DNA from: Natrialbaceae archaeon
Lineage (GTDB): Archaea > Halobacteriota > Halobacteria > Halobacteriales > Natrialbaceae
Length of the DNA: 32,413 bases
NCBI GenBank assembly: GCA_003552325.1
Contig: PUKM01000024.1
Span: 1-32,413, forward strand
Direction: 5' to 3'
Below, piece after piece: positions 24,009 through 31,103 of the stretch (position 1 is its first letter; each line of letters opens with the position of its first letter). The position numbers and the translations under genes are program-made. A model generated the notes under the pieces. That model searched no databases and was not told the DNA's origin. It saw nothing but the letters and a program-made list of their open reading frames with translations.

Positions 24009-24018
24009 TTTCTATAGC
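24009..24018 (+). promoter_or_regulatory. TATA box of the FAD oxidoreductase gene, in the shared gvpA divergent region
   Basis: TTTCTATAGC is centred 25 bases upstream of the ATG at 24039. The region 23939-24038 must also hold the gvpA promoter. On the minus strand a weak TCATTTGGC near 23991-23999 would give gvpA a leader of roughly 25-30 bases, but this is uncertain. Confidence 0.4.
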
Positions 24019-24038
24019 TCTTCGACCAGCACTCGAGT

Positions 24039-24782
24039 ATGCATGATATCTGTATCGTTGGCGGTGGTGTTGCTGGCCTCGCCGCATCGATTTTTACGGC
24101 CAGAAACGGGCTGGATACCCTCGTGATCGACGGCGGTGAGTCGATCCTCGCCCGGAACGCCAGCCTCGAGAATTATCCCGGGTTTCCAGATGGCGTCGAC
24201 GCCCGCCGGTATCTGCAATTGACGCGTAAGCAAGCCCAGACGTCGGGTGCAGCGTTCGAACTCGGTCGTGTTACTCGTGTTACCCCACGTGAGCCTGCTG
24301 ACCTGGACGCTGGCTTCGTGCTCGAAACCGACGGCGGAGGTCCGCTCGAGGCCCGTCGCGTGATCGCGGCATCCTGGCCCGACAGCGAGTATCTCGTTCC
24401 CCTCGACGTTGGCCGAGAACAGCGCGGGAGCAAGTACATGGTCGCCGTCGACGAGGCAGGACGAACAGCCGTCGACGGGATTTACGCGGCTGGACGCCTT
24501 GCGGGGGAACCCCATCAGTCGATCGTCGCCGCAGGGCACGGTGCAAAGGTCGCCCTCGCGGCGATCCACGACGCTGACACCGCGTTCTATCACGACTGGG
24601 TTACACCGGAGGGATACTTCACCGGCCGCGGGCGAGAGATTCCACCCGGCTGTGTAGAAATCGACGAGGACGAACGCAGACGGCGTGATGAAAAAGCGAG
24701 AGCGACCATGCTCGAGTCTCTATCCGAGCCACTCGAGGAACAGCCGACGATGCATCCGTCAGTCGACACGGACACGGTTTGA
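24039..24782 (+). CDS. Short FAD-dependent thioredoxin-reductase-like oxidoreductase
   Basis: A 247-aa flavoprotein-like product. ICIVGGGVAGLAASIFTARNG (residues 4-24) is the FAD dinucleotide-binding motif, ENYPGFPDG matches the thioredoxin reductase family, and DGIYAAGRLAGEPHQSIVAAGHGA is the second FAD-binding block. Between them the NADPH-binding domain with its CxxC redox pair is missing; the protein goes directly from RRVIAASWPDSEYL to the second FAD segment. It should therefore bind FAD but not act as a normal thioredoxin reductase. Such short forms recur in haloarchaea and their reaction is unknown. An acidic and basic tail of about 45 residues ends it. It is transcribed away from gvpA; a functional link to gas vesicles is not shown. 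Confidence 0.82.
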   Translation: MHDICIVGGGVAGLAASIFTARNGLDTLVIDGGESILARNASLENYPGFPDGVDARRYLQLTRKQAQTSGAAFELGRVTRVTPREPADLDAGFVLETDGGGPLEARRVIAASWPDSEYLVPLDVGREQRGSKYMVAVDEAGRTAVDGIYAAGRLAGEPHQSIVAAGHGAKVALAAIHDADTAFYHDWVTPEGYFTGRGREIPPGCVEIDEDERRRRDEKARATMLESLSEPLEEQPTMHPSVDTDTV

Positions 24783-24832
24783 GCTGGCGGCGTAAGTCGA
24801 ATTGGTATAGCGGGAAGCGTCACCAAACGGAG

Positions 24833-25276
24833 TCAGGTCTGGACCAACGCGACCCAGAAATCCTCAATTTCGGTCGCGAACTCGAGAAAGTCCGCTGGTT
24901 CGATTGGCTTTTGGACGAAGCAATCCGCCTCGAGACCATGTGACCGCACGATCTCCTCACCGACTGTCGAACTCGTCAGGACGACCACGGGAAGGTCCTT
25001 GAGCACGGACTCCTCCTGTAATTCCTGTAATAGCTCGACCCCGTCTGTGTCGGGGAGTCTCGGTTCCAACAGGAGCAAATCGGGTTTGGGCTGGTTCGCG
25101 TGCTCGCCTCGCTGGCAGAGATACTCGAGTGCAGACCCGCCGTTCGTCACAGTATGGACGGTGTTTATCAGATTCCCCTCAGTGAGTGATTCCGAGAAGA
25201 GACGGGCATCACCGGGGTTTGGCTCGATCAACAGGATATCGATTGGCTCGAGTTCCGATGTCGATTCTGCCGTCAT
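24833..25276 (-). CDS. Single-domain response regulator with Glu at the phospho-acceptor site
   Basis: A 147-aa stand-alone receiver domain. ILLIEPNPGDARLF opens it and LLLLEPRLPDTDGVELL holds the phospho-acceptor region. The Thr switch residue is in VVVLTSST and the Lys in FVQKPIEP (Lys123) is kept. The Asp that normally accepts phosphate is Glu71, and the second acidic residue of the N-terminal pair is Pro19. Fold and switch residues are therefore retained while phosphorylation chemistry is probably lost; Glu may mimic the active state (inference). The ATG at 25276 is chosen over a GTG at 25285 because CATAAGC (minus-strand GCTTATG) is centred 28 bases upstream. No kinase is adjacent. Confidence 0.85.
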   Translation of the reverse strand: MTAESTSELEPIDILLIEPNPGDARLFSESLTEGNLINTVHTVTNGGSALEYLCQRGEHANQPKPDLLLLEPRLPDTDGVELLQELQEESVLKDLPVVVLTSSTVGEEIVRSHGLEADCFVQKPIEPADFLEFATEIEDFWVALVQT

Positions 25277-25396
25277 TGCCACCACTACCTAGCGCAGGAA
25301 CATAAGCCTCGCTACAGTTTGAACCAGCCTGAGAAGTAGCCAGCCATTACGGGCCAAACAACAGTACTGCACTGCAAGATGGCCAATTATTACAGG

Positions 25397-25843
25397 CTAC
25401 TCGAGATCGTACGTCTCGATCAGGACTGACTGCGAACCGGATGAATCCACCCAGATGATCCGGAGTTCGTCGGGGCTCTCACAGTCTTCATCAAAATCCT
25501 CCTCTTTGATCGTATCCCCTTGCTCTATGACCCCTTCCCACGTATGGCAGAGTTCGTTGCTCTCGTTTCGGATCTCGAGGTCGCCCGGGATCGGTGTGCT
25601 CGAGGCGAGGACGAGGGTAATATCCCCATCCCCGTTCTGATCCATCACAACGTTCGTATCCGGCGGCGGTTGATTCGGCCCCGACTCGAGCACGAACGCG
25701 CCCACGACAGCCATCGACAGCACCGCAATCGCCACTAACAGTACGACCCCGATCACCGGCGACACGCCACGCTCGAGCGCGTTGTTGGCTCCCTCCGACG
25801 AACCGTCACCTGTTGAGACCGTCAGTGACGAGCGTGCTTTCAT
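25397..25843 (-). CDS. Archaeal type IV pilin
   Basis: A 148-aa pilin precursor. After a 30-residue charged leader comes the prepilin peptidase site ALERG/VSPVIG followed by the hydrophobic stretch VVLLVAIAVLSMAVVGAFVL, the hallmark of haloarchaeal type IV pilins (archaeal pilin N-terminal domain). The mature part is acidic and beta-rich (DQNGDGDITLVLA, GVIEQGDTIKEEDFDEDC) with two cysteines (LCHTW, EDCESP) that could form a disulfide on the cell surface. Processing by PibD and assembly into adhesion pili is the known role of the family. The start at 25843 is supported by GGTATTTG centred 28 bases upstream. The longer open frame upstream overlaps the next intergenic region and is not coding. 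No pilus assembly ATPase is nearby. Confidence 0.87.
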   Translation of the reverse strand: MKARSSLTVSTGDGSSEGANNALERGVSPVIGVVLLVAIAVLSMAVVGAFVLESGPNQPPPDTNVVMDQNGDGDITLVLASSTPIPGDLEIRNESNELCHTWEGVIEQGDTIKEEDFDEDCESPDELRIIWVDSSGSQSVLIETYDLE

Positions 25844-25867
25844 CGTCCAATTATTGCTTGCAACGAA

Positions 25868-25875
25868 CAAATACC
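25868..25875 (-). promoter_or_regulatory. TATA-like box of the pilin gene
   Basis: On the minus strand it reads GGTATTTG, centred 28 bases upstream of the ATG at 25843. Confidence 0.45.
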
Positions 25876-25952
25876 TACCGACCGAACGGTCTGTCGAAGC
25901 GTTCACACTCGGCCGCCAGCGCTGTTTTTCCCGGATCCAGCGGACACTGATA

Positions 25953-26025
25953 CTGTCGACTGTACGTCGTCCACGGTTCTTTCCTCCCCGGGTTGTGAGA
26001 ATCCGCACACAGGTACAGCCAACAG
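25953..26025 (-). repeat. 73-bp imperfect repeat, copy 2 (possible structured RNA)
   Basis: This is the second copy of the element at 7532-7604. On the minus strand its ends CTGTTGGCTGTAC and GTACAGTCGACAG pair over all 13 positions when two G-U pairs are allowed; the DNA arms themselves match at 11 of 13. The middle contains the shared blocks CTGTGT, GATTCTC, ACCCGGG, AGG and AAGA. It occupies the 309-base gap (25844-26152) between the divergent pilin and coaBC genes. The rest of that gap holds the pilin TATA box, the coaBC TATA box and no other recognisable feature. Substitutions between copies show no third-codon bias in the two frames compared, which argues against a peptide. Confidence 0.6.
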
Positions 26026-26120
26026 CATGAGCCATACGACCGTTCGCGGATGCTGGGGCCAGATTCAGCATGGCGAGCGTGCTGAAGGTATGAACGAACC
26101 AACACTCCCAGACAGCGGAT

Positions 26121-26128
26121 ACTATAAA
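26121..26128 (+). promoter_or_regulatory. TATA box of coaBC, usable on both strands
   Basis: ACTATAAA is centred 28 bases before the ATG at 26153. Read on the minus strand the same bases give TTTATAGT, also a good haloarchaeal TATA, which could drive a transcript through the 73-bp repeat copy at 25953-26025. Confidence 0.5.
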
Positions 26129-26152
26129 CCACCAACACCCCAATGATCGGTA

Positions 26153-27319
26153 ATGACCGATCTCGAGGGAGTGAACGTCGCTCTCGGCGTCTCCGGATCC
26201 ATCGCCGCCGTCAAGACCGTCGAACTCGCCCACGAACTCCGCCGCCAGGGGGCCAGTGTCCGCGCCGTCGTCTCCGGAAGTGCCCAGGGAATCATCCACC
26301 CCTGGTCGCTCGAGTTCGCCACCGAGAACCCCGTTGTCACCGAAATCACGGGGCACGTCGAACACGTCGAACTCTGTGGGTACGACGGCTGGGCCGACAT
26401 ATTGTTACTCGCCCCGGCAACCGCGAACACCATCGGAAAAATCGCGAGCGCCGTCGACGACACACCCGTGACAACGTGCGCGACGACCGCACTGGGTGCT
26501 GACATTCCCGTCGTCGTAGCCCCCGCTATGCACGCGCCGATGTACGAACACCCCGGCGTCCTCGAGGCCATCGAAACCGTCGAACAGTGGGGCGTCGACT
26601 TCGTAGCCCCACGCCTCGAGGAAGGAAAAGCGAAAATCGCGACCGAAGACGCGATCTGTACCGCCGTCGCCCGCGCAACGGGTGTGACTCCACTCGAGGG
26701 GCAGCACATAGTCGTGACCAGCGGGGCGACGAGCGAATCGATCGATCCCGTTCGTGTCCTCACGAATCGATCCTCTGGTACGATGGGGCGAGCGGTCGCG
26801 CACGCCTGTCACGTCCTCGGCGCGCGAGTAACTCTCGTTCACGACGGCCCAGACGTCCCCTACGCCGACGTTCAACAGGTCGAAAGTGCAGCCCAAATGC
26901 TCGAGGCCACACTCGATCTCACCCCCGCGGCTGATGCCCTCGTCTCTGCGGCCGCGATCGGCGATTACACACTCGAATCTAGTCCCGAGAAGCTCCGTTC
27001 CGGCGAGCCCCGAACGCTCGAACTGGAGCCAGTACCGAAACTCCTCGATACCGTCAGGGAGTCCCACCCGGACCTCACGATCGTCGCGTTCAAGGCCGAA
27101 ACCAGCGGTGAGGACGAGGCGATGGTCGACGCGGCCAGGACGCTACTCGAGCGCGTCGGCGCGGCGTTCGTCGTCGCAAACGATGCGAGCGTGATGGGGC
27201 GTGAACAAACACGGGCCCTGTTGGTCCACGCCGACAGCGTCGCCGCATTTGAGGGGGAAAAAGAGGCGCTTGCTCGAGAGCTCGGCGAGTCACTGGGTGT
27301 CATTTTGGAAGGGGAATAA
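26153..27319 (+). CDS. coaBC: Bifunctional phosphopantothenoylcysteine decarboxylase / phosphopantothenate-cysteine ligase
   Basis: CoaBC performs two consecutive coenzyme A steps: joining cysteine to phosphopantothenate, then FMN-dependent decarboxylation to phosphopantetheine. The 388-aa protein has the N-terminal CoaC flavoprotein domain (LGVSGSIAAVKTVELAHEL, the catalytic His region GHVEHVELC, LLAPATANTIGKIA, APAMHAPMYEHP). PAMH replaces the bacterial PAMN, as I remember from archaeal versions. The C-terminal CoaB domain has VVTSGATSESIDPVRVLTN, RSSGTMGRAVA, SAAAIGDYTLES and the FKAET motif before ANDASVMG. Both active sites look complete. The start at 26153 fits the TATA box at 26121-26128. 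It is followed by the DUF7344-like gene on the same strand with its own TATA. Confidence 0.92.
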   Translation: MTDLEGVNVALGVSGSIAAVKTVELAHELRRQGASVRAVVSGSAQGIIHPWSLEFATENPVVTEITGHVEHVELCGYDGWADILLLAPATANTIGKIASAVDDTPVTTCATTALGADIPVVVAPAMHAPMYEHPGVLEAIETVEQWGVDFVAPRLEEGKAKIATEDAICTAVARATGVTPLEGQHIVVTSGATSESIDPVRVLTNRSSGTMGRAVAHACHVLGARVTLVHDGPDVPYADVQQVESAAQMLEATLDLTPAADALVSAAAIGDYTLESSPEKLRSGEPRTLELEPVPKLLDTVRESHPDLTIVAFKAETSGEDEAMVDAARTLLERVGAAFVVANDASVMGREQTRALLVHADSVAAFEGEKEALARELGESLGVILEGE

Positions 27320-27345
27320 GTCACAACCCAAGACCGTCGTCAAGA

Positions 27346-27355
27346 GAATTATATA
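27346..27355 (+). promoter_or_regulatory. TATA box of the DUF7344-like gene
   Basis: ATTATATAGG lies about 70 bases before the ATG at 27423. This predicts a transcript with a leader of roughly 45 bases, unlike most genes here. Confidence 0.45.
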
Positions 27356-27422
27356 GGTGGCGTCCAATCCGTTAGTCGATGGTGCGTTCGACACCACCGC
27401 TTGTCAACGTGTCCACCTATCT

Positions 27423-27998
27423 ATGAGCCTACAGCGAGAAACACACAGCCCCCAGCTCTCGAAGGGCGAAATATTCGAAGTCCTCCGGAATCAGCGGCGC
27501 CGATATGTCCTCCAGTTTCTCAAACAGGACGGAAACCCCGTCGAACTCGGCGACCTCGCCCAGCAAGTGGCGGCCTGGGAGTACGAAACGACACTCGAGG
27601 ACGTGACGCCGGAACAACGAAAGCGAGTCTATACCACACTCCAGCAGACCCATCTCCCGAAGATGGATACCGCCGGCATCCTGCGATTCGATTCCGACGA
27701 AGGGATTATCGAACCCACCGATCGAACCAACGATCTCAACGTTTACCTCGAGATCGTTCCCGGCAGTGAGTTCGCCTGGCGTGAACTGTACCTCTCTCTC
27801 GGGGCTATCGGCTGTGCGCTTGTCGCTGCACTGTGGCTCGAGATTTATCCGTTCACCCTCGTGTCCGAACTCGCCTGGGCGGGATTGCTCTCACTCACCG
27901 TCACGATCGCCGCGACAGCACACATCTACTACGAGCGGAACATGCGGCTCGGACAGGGGGAGGCCCCACCGGAATTGTCCTACCGCAACGGTCGGTAA
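27423..27998 (+). CDS. DUF7344-like wHTH membrane protein
   Basis: A 191-aa protein. An N-terminal winged-helix-like domain (SKGEIFEVLRNQRRRYVL, LGDLAQQVAAWEYE, PEQRKRVYTTLQQTHLPKM, RFDSDEGIIEPT) is followed by two membrane segments (about residues 128-148 and 153-172) and a short polar tail. This architecture is the haloarchaeal DUF7344 type, of which very many copies exist per genome; regulators anchored to the membrane are suspected but unproven. The ATG at 27423 (MSLQRETHSP) is the family-like start; an in-frame GTG at 27357 would begin right at the TATA box and is rejected. It lies between coaBC and hpt on the same strand. Confidence 0.8.
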   Translation: MSLQRETHSPQLSKGEIFEVLRNQRRRYVLQFLKQDGNPVELGDLAQQVAAWEYETTLEDVTPEQRKRVYTTLQQTHLPKMDTAGILRFDSDEGIIEPTDRTNDLNVYLEIVPGSEFAWRELYLSLGAIGCALVAALWLEIYPFTLVSELAWAGLLSLTVTIAATAHIYYERNMRLGQGEAPPELSYRNGR

Positions 27999-28012
27999 CG
28001 CGGATCGTCACC

Positions 28013-28019
28013 TTTTACT
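28013..28019 (+). promoter_or_regulatory. TATA-like box of hpt
   Basis: TTTTACT centred 26 bases before the ATG at 28042; this fits a leaderless transcript. Confidence 0.4.
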
Positions 28020-28041
28020 CGATATCCCACGCATCCACGAC

Positions 28042-28611
28042 ATGGATCAGTTGAAAGAGTCACTCCTCGAGGCTCCTATCATCGAAAAAGACGGGTATCA
28101 CTACTTCGTCCATCCGATCAGCGACGGCGTTCCAAAGATCGAACCCGGCTTGCTCCGTGAAATCGTAATCCGGATCACGCGAAAAGCCAATCTCGAGGAA
28201 GTAGATAAGATCGTCACCCCCGCAGCGATGGGCATTCACATCTCGACCGCCGTGTCGCTCATGACGGATATCCCATTGACGGTGATCCGTAAACGACAGT
28301 ACGGTCTCGAGGGTGAGGTATCACTCTCTCAGCAGACCGGTTATTCCAAAAACGAGATGTACATCAACGACGTGCAAGCAGGCGATCGAGTGCTTGTTCT
28401 GGATGACGTCTTATCGACCGGTGGAACACTCACCGCGGTTATCGGTGCGCTCGACGAGATCGGTGCCGAGGTCGTCGATACTGTCGCCGTCATCAAGAAA
28501 GTCGGTGGCGAGAACAAGGTCGCAGACGCCGGATACGACGTAAAGACGCTGATCAACGTCGACGTGGTCGACGGTGAAGTCGTGATCGTCGACGAAGACG
28601 GCGACGACTGA
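28042..28611 (+). CDS. hpt: Hypoxanthine/guanine phosphoribosyltransferase (archaeal type)
   Basis: This enzyme salvages hypoxanthine and guanine to IMP and GMP with PRPP. The 189-aa protein has the archaeal HGPRTase layout: FVHPISDGVPKIEPGLL near the N-terminus, TPAAMGIHISTAVSLM, VIRKRQYGLEGEVSLSQQTG, and the PRPP loop VLVLDDVLSTGGTL (about 115-128). The substrate range is inferred from the family; adenine-type activity is an alternative in this group. Length and motifs are complete, and the acidic tail is typical of haloarchaea. It has its own TATA box and is convergent with the dpp operon 93 bases away; ACTTTTTGTCT just after its stop is a likely U-rich termination site. Confidence 0.88.
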   Translation: MDQLKESLLEAPIIEKDGYHYFVHPISDGVPKIEPGLLREIVIRITRKANLEEVDKIVTPAAMGIHISTAVSLMTDIPLTVIRKRQYGLEGEVSLSQQTGYSKNEMYINDVQAGDRVLVLDDVLSTGGTLTAVIGALDEIGAEVVDTVAVIKKVGGENKVADAGYDVKTLINVDVVDGEVVIVDEDGDD

Positions 28612-28621
28612 CGCTGGCAGT

Positions 28622-28632
28622 CACTTTTTGTC
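28622..28632 (+). terminator. T-rich stretch after hpt
   Basis: ACTTTTTGTCT lies about 11 bases after the hpt stop in a convergent gap. Archaeal transcription often ends at such U runs. No hairpin is evident. Confidence 0.35.
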
Positions 28633-28704
28633 TCCCCAGGGAGCGATGGCCGATGGCCGACTTTATCGCCTGTGGGGCCTCGAGAGTGACTTCGGGCCAC
28701 CTGC

Positions 28705-30024
28705 TCAGTCGTCGGTCGCGGGCGACTCGACAACCGCTGTCGTATCCTGCTCGATCAGATGGCAGGAAGCGCGGTGATTTTCCTCGATATGAATCTCCGC
28801 AGGTTTCTCTTGGCGACACACTGTCTCGAACTCCGCCGATAACACCGCGCTCGCTTCCTCGAGGTCGTGGGCAAACACCAGTTCGATCGAGTCGGTGAGC
28901 GTTTGTTCGGCTGTCCCGTCTGCCAGTGACGGTGGAATCTCGAACTCTTCTCTGAGGCGTGTCTCGAACGCCTCCAGAGGGACTTCTTCGATATCGTCAT
29001 ACCCCTCCTGTTCGGTGACGACTCCTTCGAAAATGGACTCCACGTCGATGTTCTGATCGTGCACTCGATAGATGTAGTCCATGAGATGACGCCACGTTGC
29101 TTGCTCGAACGAATAGCCATCCGGTTGGATAATCTCCGGACAGCGGGTGTGAAACCGACACCCGACGGGAGGATTTGCGGGACTCGGAACGTCCCCTGAG
29201 AGGGTCACTTCGTCACGTGATCGATGTGGGTCTGGAACCGGAATCGAGGAAATGAGCGCGCGGGTGTACGGATGTTGTGGGTTAGTGAAAATCTCATCCG
29301 TCGGCCCCTCTTCGACGATCTGGCCCAGGTACATGACACCGACTCGGTCACAGATTTCACGGATGACACCCAGGTTATGACTAATGATCAAGATACCCAG
29401 GCCAAACTCGTCCTGTAAGTCTTGCATGATCGAGAGAATCTCGGCCTGAATTGAGACGTCCAGTGCGGACACTGGCTCGTCTGCCACCAGAAGGTCAGGG
29501 TTGACCGATAATGCTCGAGCCAGGCCGATCCGTTGTTTTTGACCACCGCTGAACTCGTGTGGGTACCGGTCGGCGTCGGAGGCCTGCAATCCAACTTTCT
29601 CGAGCAGGGTTCCGACGATCTCTCGTCGACGTGCCCGGTCGTTCATACCGTTGACGTACAACGGTTCGGCGACCGATTCACCGATCGACATCCGGGGGTC
29701 GAAACTCGAGTCCGGATCCTGGAAGATCATCTGGGCCCGTCGTCGAAACCGTTTGAGTTCTCGTTTGGAGAACGTCGTCACGTCCTCGCCATCGAACAGC
29801 ACTTGCCCATCAGTGGCCTTTTCGAGCTGTAAAATCGTGGTTGCGGCCGTCGATTTACCACATCCCGACTCTCCGACGATCCCGACGGTTTCTCCGCGCC
29901 TGACACTCACGTCGATCCCGTCGACCGCACGGACGCGTCCGATTTCACGTTTCAGGATGCCTTTCGTGATCGGATAGTGTTTCTTGAGGTTTCGGACCTC
30001 GAGCAGTGGTGTCTCGGCGCTCAT
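28705..30024 (-). CDS. dppF: Dipeptide/oligopeptide ABC transporter ATP-binding protein (DppF-type) with C-terminal insertion
   Basis: One of two ATPases driving peptide uptake. The nucleotide-binding domain has Walker A GESGCGKS (51-58), the signature HEFSGGQKQRIGLARALS, Walker B LLVADEPVSALD and the switch ISHNLGVI. KHYPITKGILKREIG is the typical DppF/OppF N-terminus. The oligopeptide C-terminal domain begins PPVGCRFHTRCPE, but instead of the usual short spacing to the next Cys there is about 110 extra, acidic residues (FEQATWRHLMDYIYRVHDQ and following) before CRQE and RASCHL. The length, 439 aa, exceeds the 320-350 usual for bacteria; I recall similar extensions in haloarchaea. It is the last gene of the operon and overlaps dppD by 4 bases. 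The transported peptide or sugar is not determined by sequence. Confidence 0.87.
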   Translation of the reverse strand: MSAETPLLEVRNLKKHYPITKGILKREIGRVRAVDGIDVSVRRGETVGIVGESGCGKSTAATTILQLEKATDGQVLFDGEDVTTFSKRELKRFRRRAQMIFQDPDSSFDPRMSIGESVAEPLYVNGMNDRARRREIVGTLLEKVGLQASDADRYPHEFSGGQKQRIGLARALSVNPDLLVADEPVSALDVSIQAEILSIMQDLQDEFGLGILIISHNLGVIREICDRVGVMYLGQIVEEGPTDEIFTNPQHPYTRALISSIPVPDPHRSRDEVTLSGDVPSPANPPVGCRFHTRCPEIIQPDGYSFEQATWRHLMDYIYRVHDQNIDVESIFEGVVTEQEGYDDIEEVPLEAFETRLREEFEIPPSLADGTAEQTLTDSIELVFAHDLEEASAVLSAEFETVCRQEKPAEIHIEENHRASCHLIEQDTTAVVESPATDD

Positions 30025-31100
30025 AATCTGTCACCTCCGGCCTCAGAGTGGGCACCAGCCGTTGTTTCCCGGGCAGTCGTTGCTGTACCCTCACCAGCCG
30101 TGTCTTCGAGAACGACAGATGAGTCATACATGTCGTGGTAGTGAATACACGAGACCTCGTGGTCGGGACCGGTAGCCTGGAAGAACTCGGGTTGGTCACC
30201 GACGAAACAATCGTCGATGGCGTACTCACAACGATCTGCAAACCGGCAGCCATCGGGTGGGTTCGTGACGCTTGGTAACGTTCCACCGATGGGTTCGATG
30301 GTTCCGCTCGCACCGGGCAGACAGTTCAAGAGCGCTCGCGTGTAGGGGTGTGCGGGTGAGTCATACAGGTCGTAGACGTCTGCCCGTTCCATCACCTTAC
30401 CGGCGTACATCACGATGACACGGTCGGCGATTTCTGCGACGACACCGAGGTCGTGCGTGACGAAGATAATCGACATCCCGAACTCCTCCTGAAGGTCCAT
30501 CAGCAACTCGAGGATCTGGGATTCGATCGTGACGTCGAGTGCGGTCGTCGGTTCGTCGGCGATGAGCAGGTCGGGTTCACAGGCGAGTGCCATCGCAATG
30601 ATCGCCCGCTGTTTCATCCCGCCGCTGAATTCGTGTGGATAATCGTCAACGCGCGAGGCGGCTTCGGGAATACCCACTTCGTCCAAGAGCTCTATCGCTC
30701 GTTCTCTGGCGGCGTCTTTCGAGAGATCCTGATGGGCCTGAATTGCCTCGCGGATTTGCGCCCCAACGGTGTAGACGGGGTTGAGCGCACTCTGTGGGTT
30801 CTGGAAGACGTGACTGATCCGCCCGCCGCGAATCTTTCTGATTTCATCGTCACTCATTTCGGTGACGTTCTGTCCGTCGAAGATAATCTCGCCACCGGCG
30901 ATTTCGCCGGGTGGCATCTGCAAGATGCGAGTGATCGATTCAGTCGTGACGGATTTACCGCTGCCACTTTCACCGACGATACAGACGGTTTCGCCCTGAT
31001 CGACGTCGAAGCTGACGCCGTCGACGGCGTATACGGTACCCTCGCCGGTGTGAAACACCGTCTCGAGATTCGTGACTGAGAGGAGTGGATTGCTGCTCAT
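30021..31100 (-). CDS. dppD: Dipeptide/oligopeptide ABC transporter ATP-binding protein (DppD-type)
   Basis: The second ATPase of the peptide importer, 359 aa. Walker A GESGSGKS (43-50), Q-loop VFQNPQSALNP, signature HEFSGGMKQRAIIAMAL, Walker B LLIADEPTTALD and switch VTHDLGVVAEIADR are complete. The C-terminal oligo_HPY domain carries GCRFADRCEYAIDDC and VSCIHYHD, four cysteines that in relatives can hold an iron-sulfur cluster. A low-complexity Thr/Ala/Gly tail (about 40 residues) ends it. The ATG at 31100 lies 3 bases after the dppC stop, and the stop overlaps the dppF ATG, so translation is coupled along the operon. Confidence 0.9.
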   Translation of the reverse strand: MSSNPLLSVTNLETVFHTGEGTVYAVDGVSFDVDQGETVCIVGESGSGKSVTTESITRILQMPPGEIAGGEIIFDGQNVTEMSDDEIRKIRGGRISHVFQNPQSALNPVYTVGAQIREAIQAHQDLSKDAARERAIELLDEVGIPEAASRVDDYPHEFSGGMKQRAIIAMALACEPDLLIADEPTTALDVTIESQILELLMDLQEEFGMSIIFVTHDLGVVAEIADRVIVMYAGKVMERADVYDLYDSPAHPYTRALLNCLPGASGTIEPIGGTLPSVTNPPDGCRFADRCEYAIDDCFVGDQPEFFQATGPDHEVSCIHYHDMYDSSVVLEDTAGEGTATTARETTAGAHSEAGGDRL

Positions 31101-31103
31101 AGG

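Noticed and set aside
26027..26146. A 39-codon plus-strand open frame beginning in the 73-bp repeat and ending before coaBC
   Set aside because: No Shine-Dalgarno or TATA at suitable distance, no match to copy 1 of the repeat beyond the first codon, and composition not like neighbouring proteins.
25844..26365. An N-terminal extension of the pilin by about 174 residues
   Set aside because: It would run antisense through coaBC and the 73-bp repeat, and would bury the pilin signal sequence, which must be near the N-terminus.
28649..28664. Short direct repeat GATGGCCGATGGCCGA
   Set aside because: Only two adjacent 7-8-base units in a convergent gap; too short to support a function.
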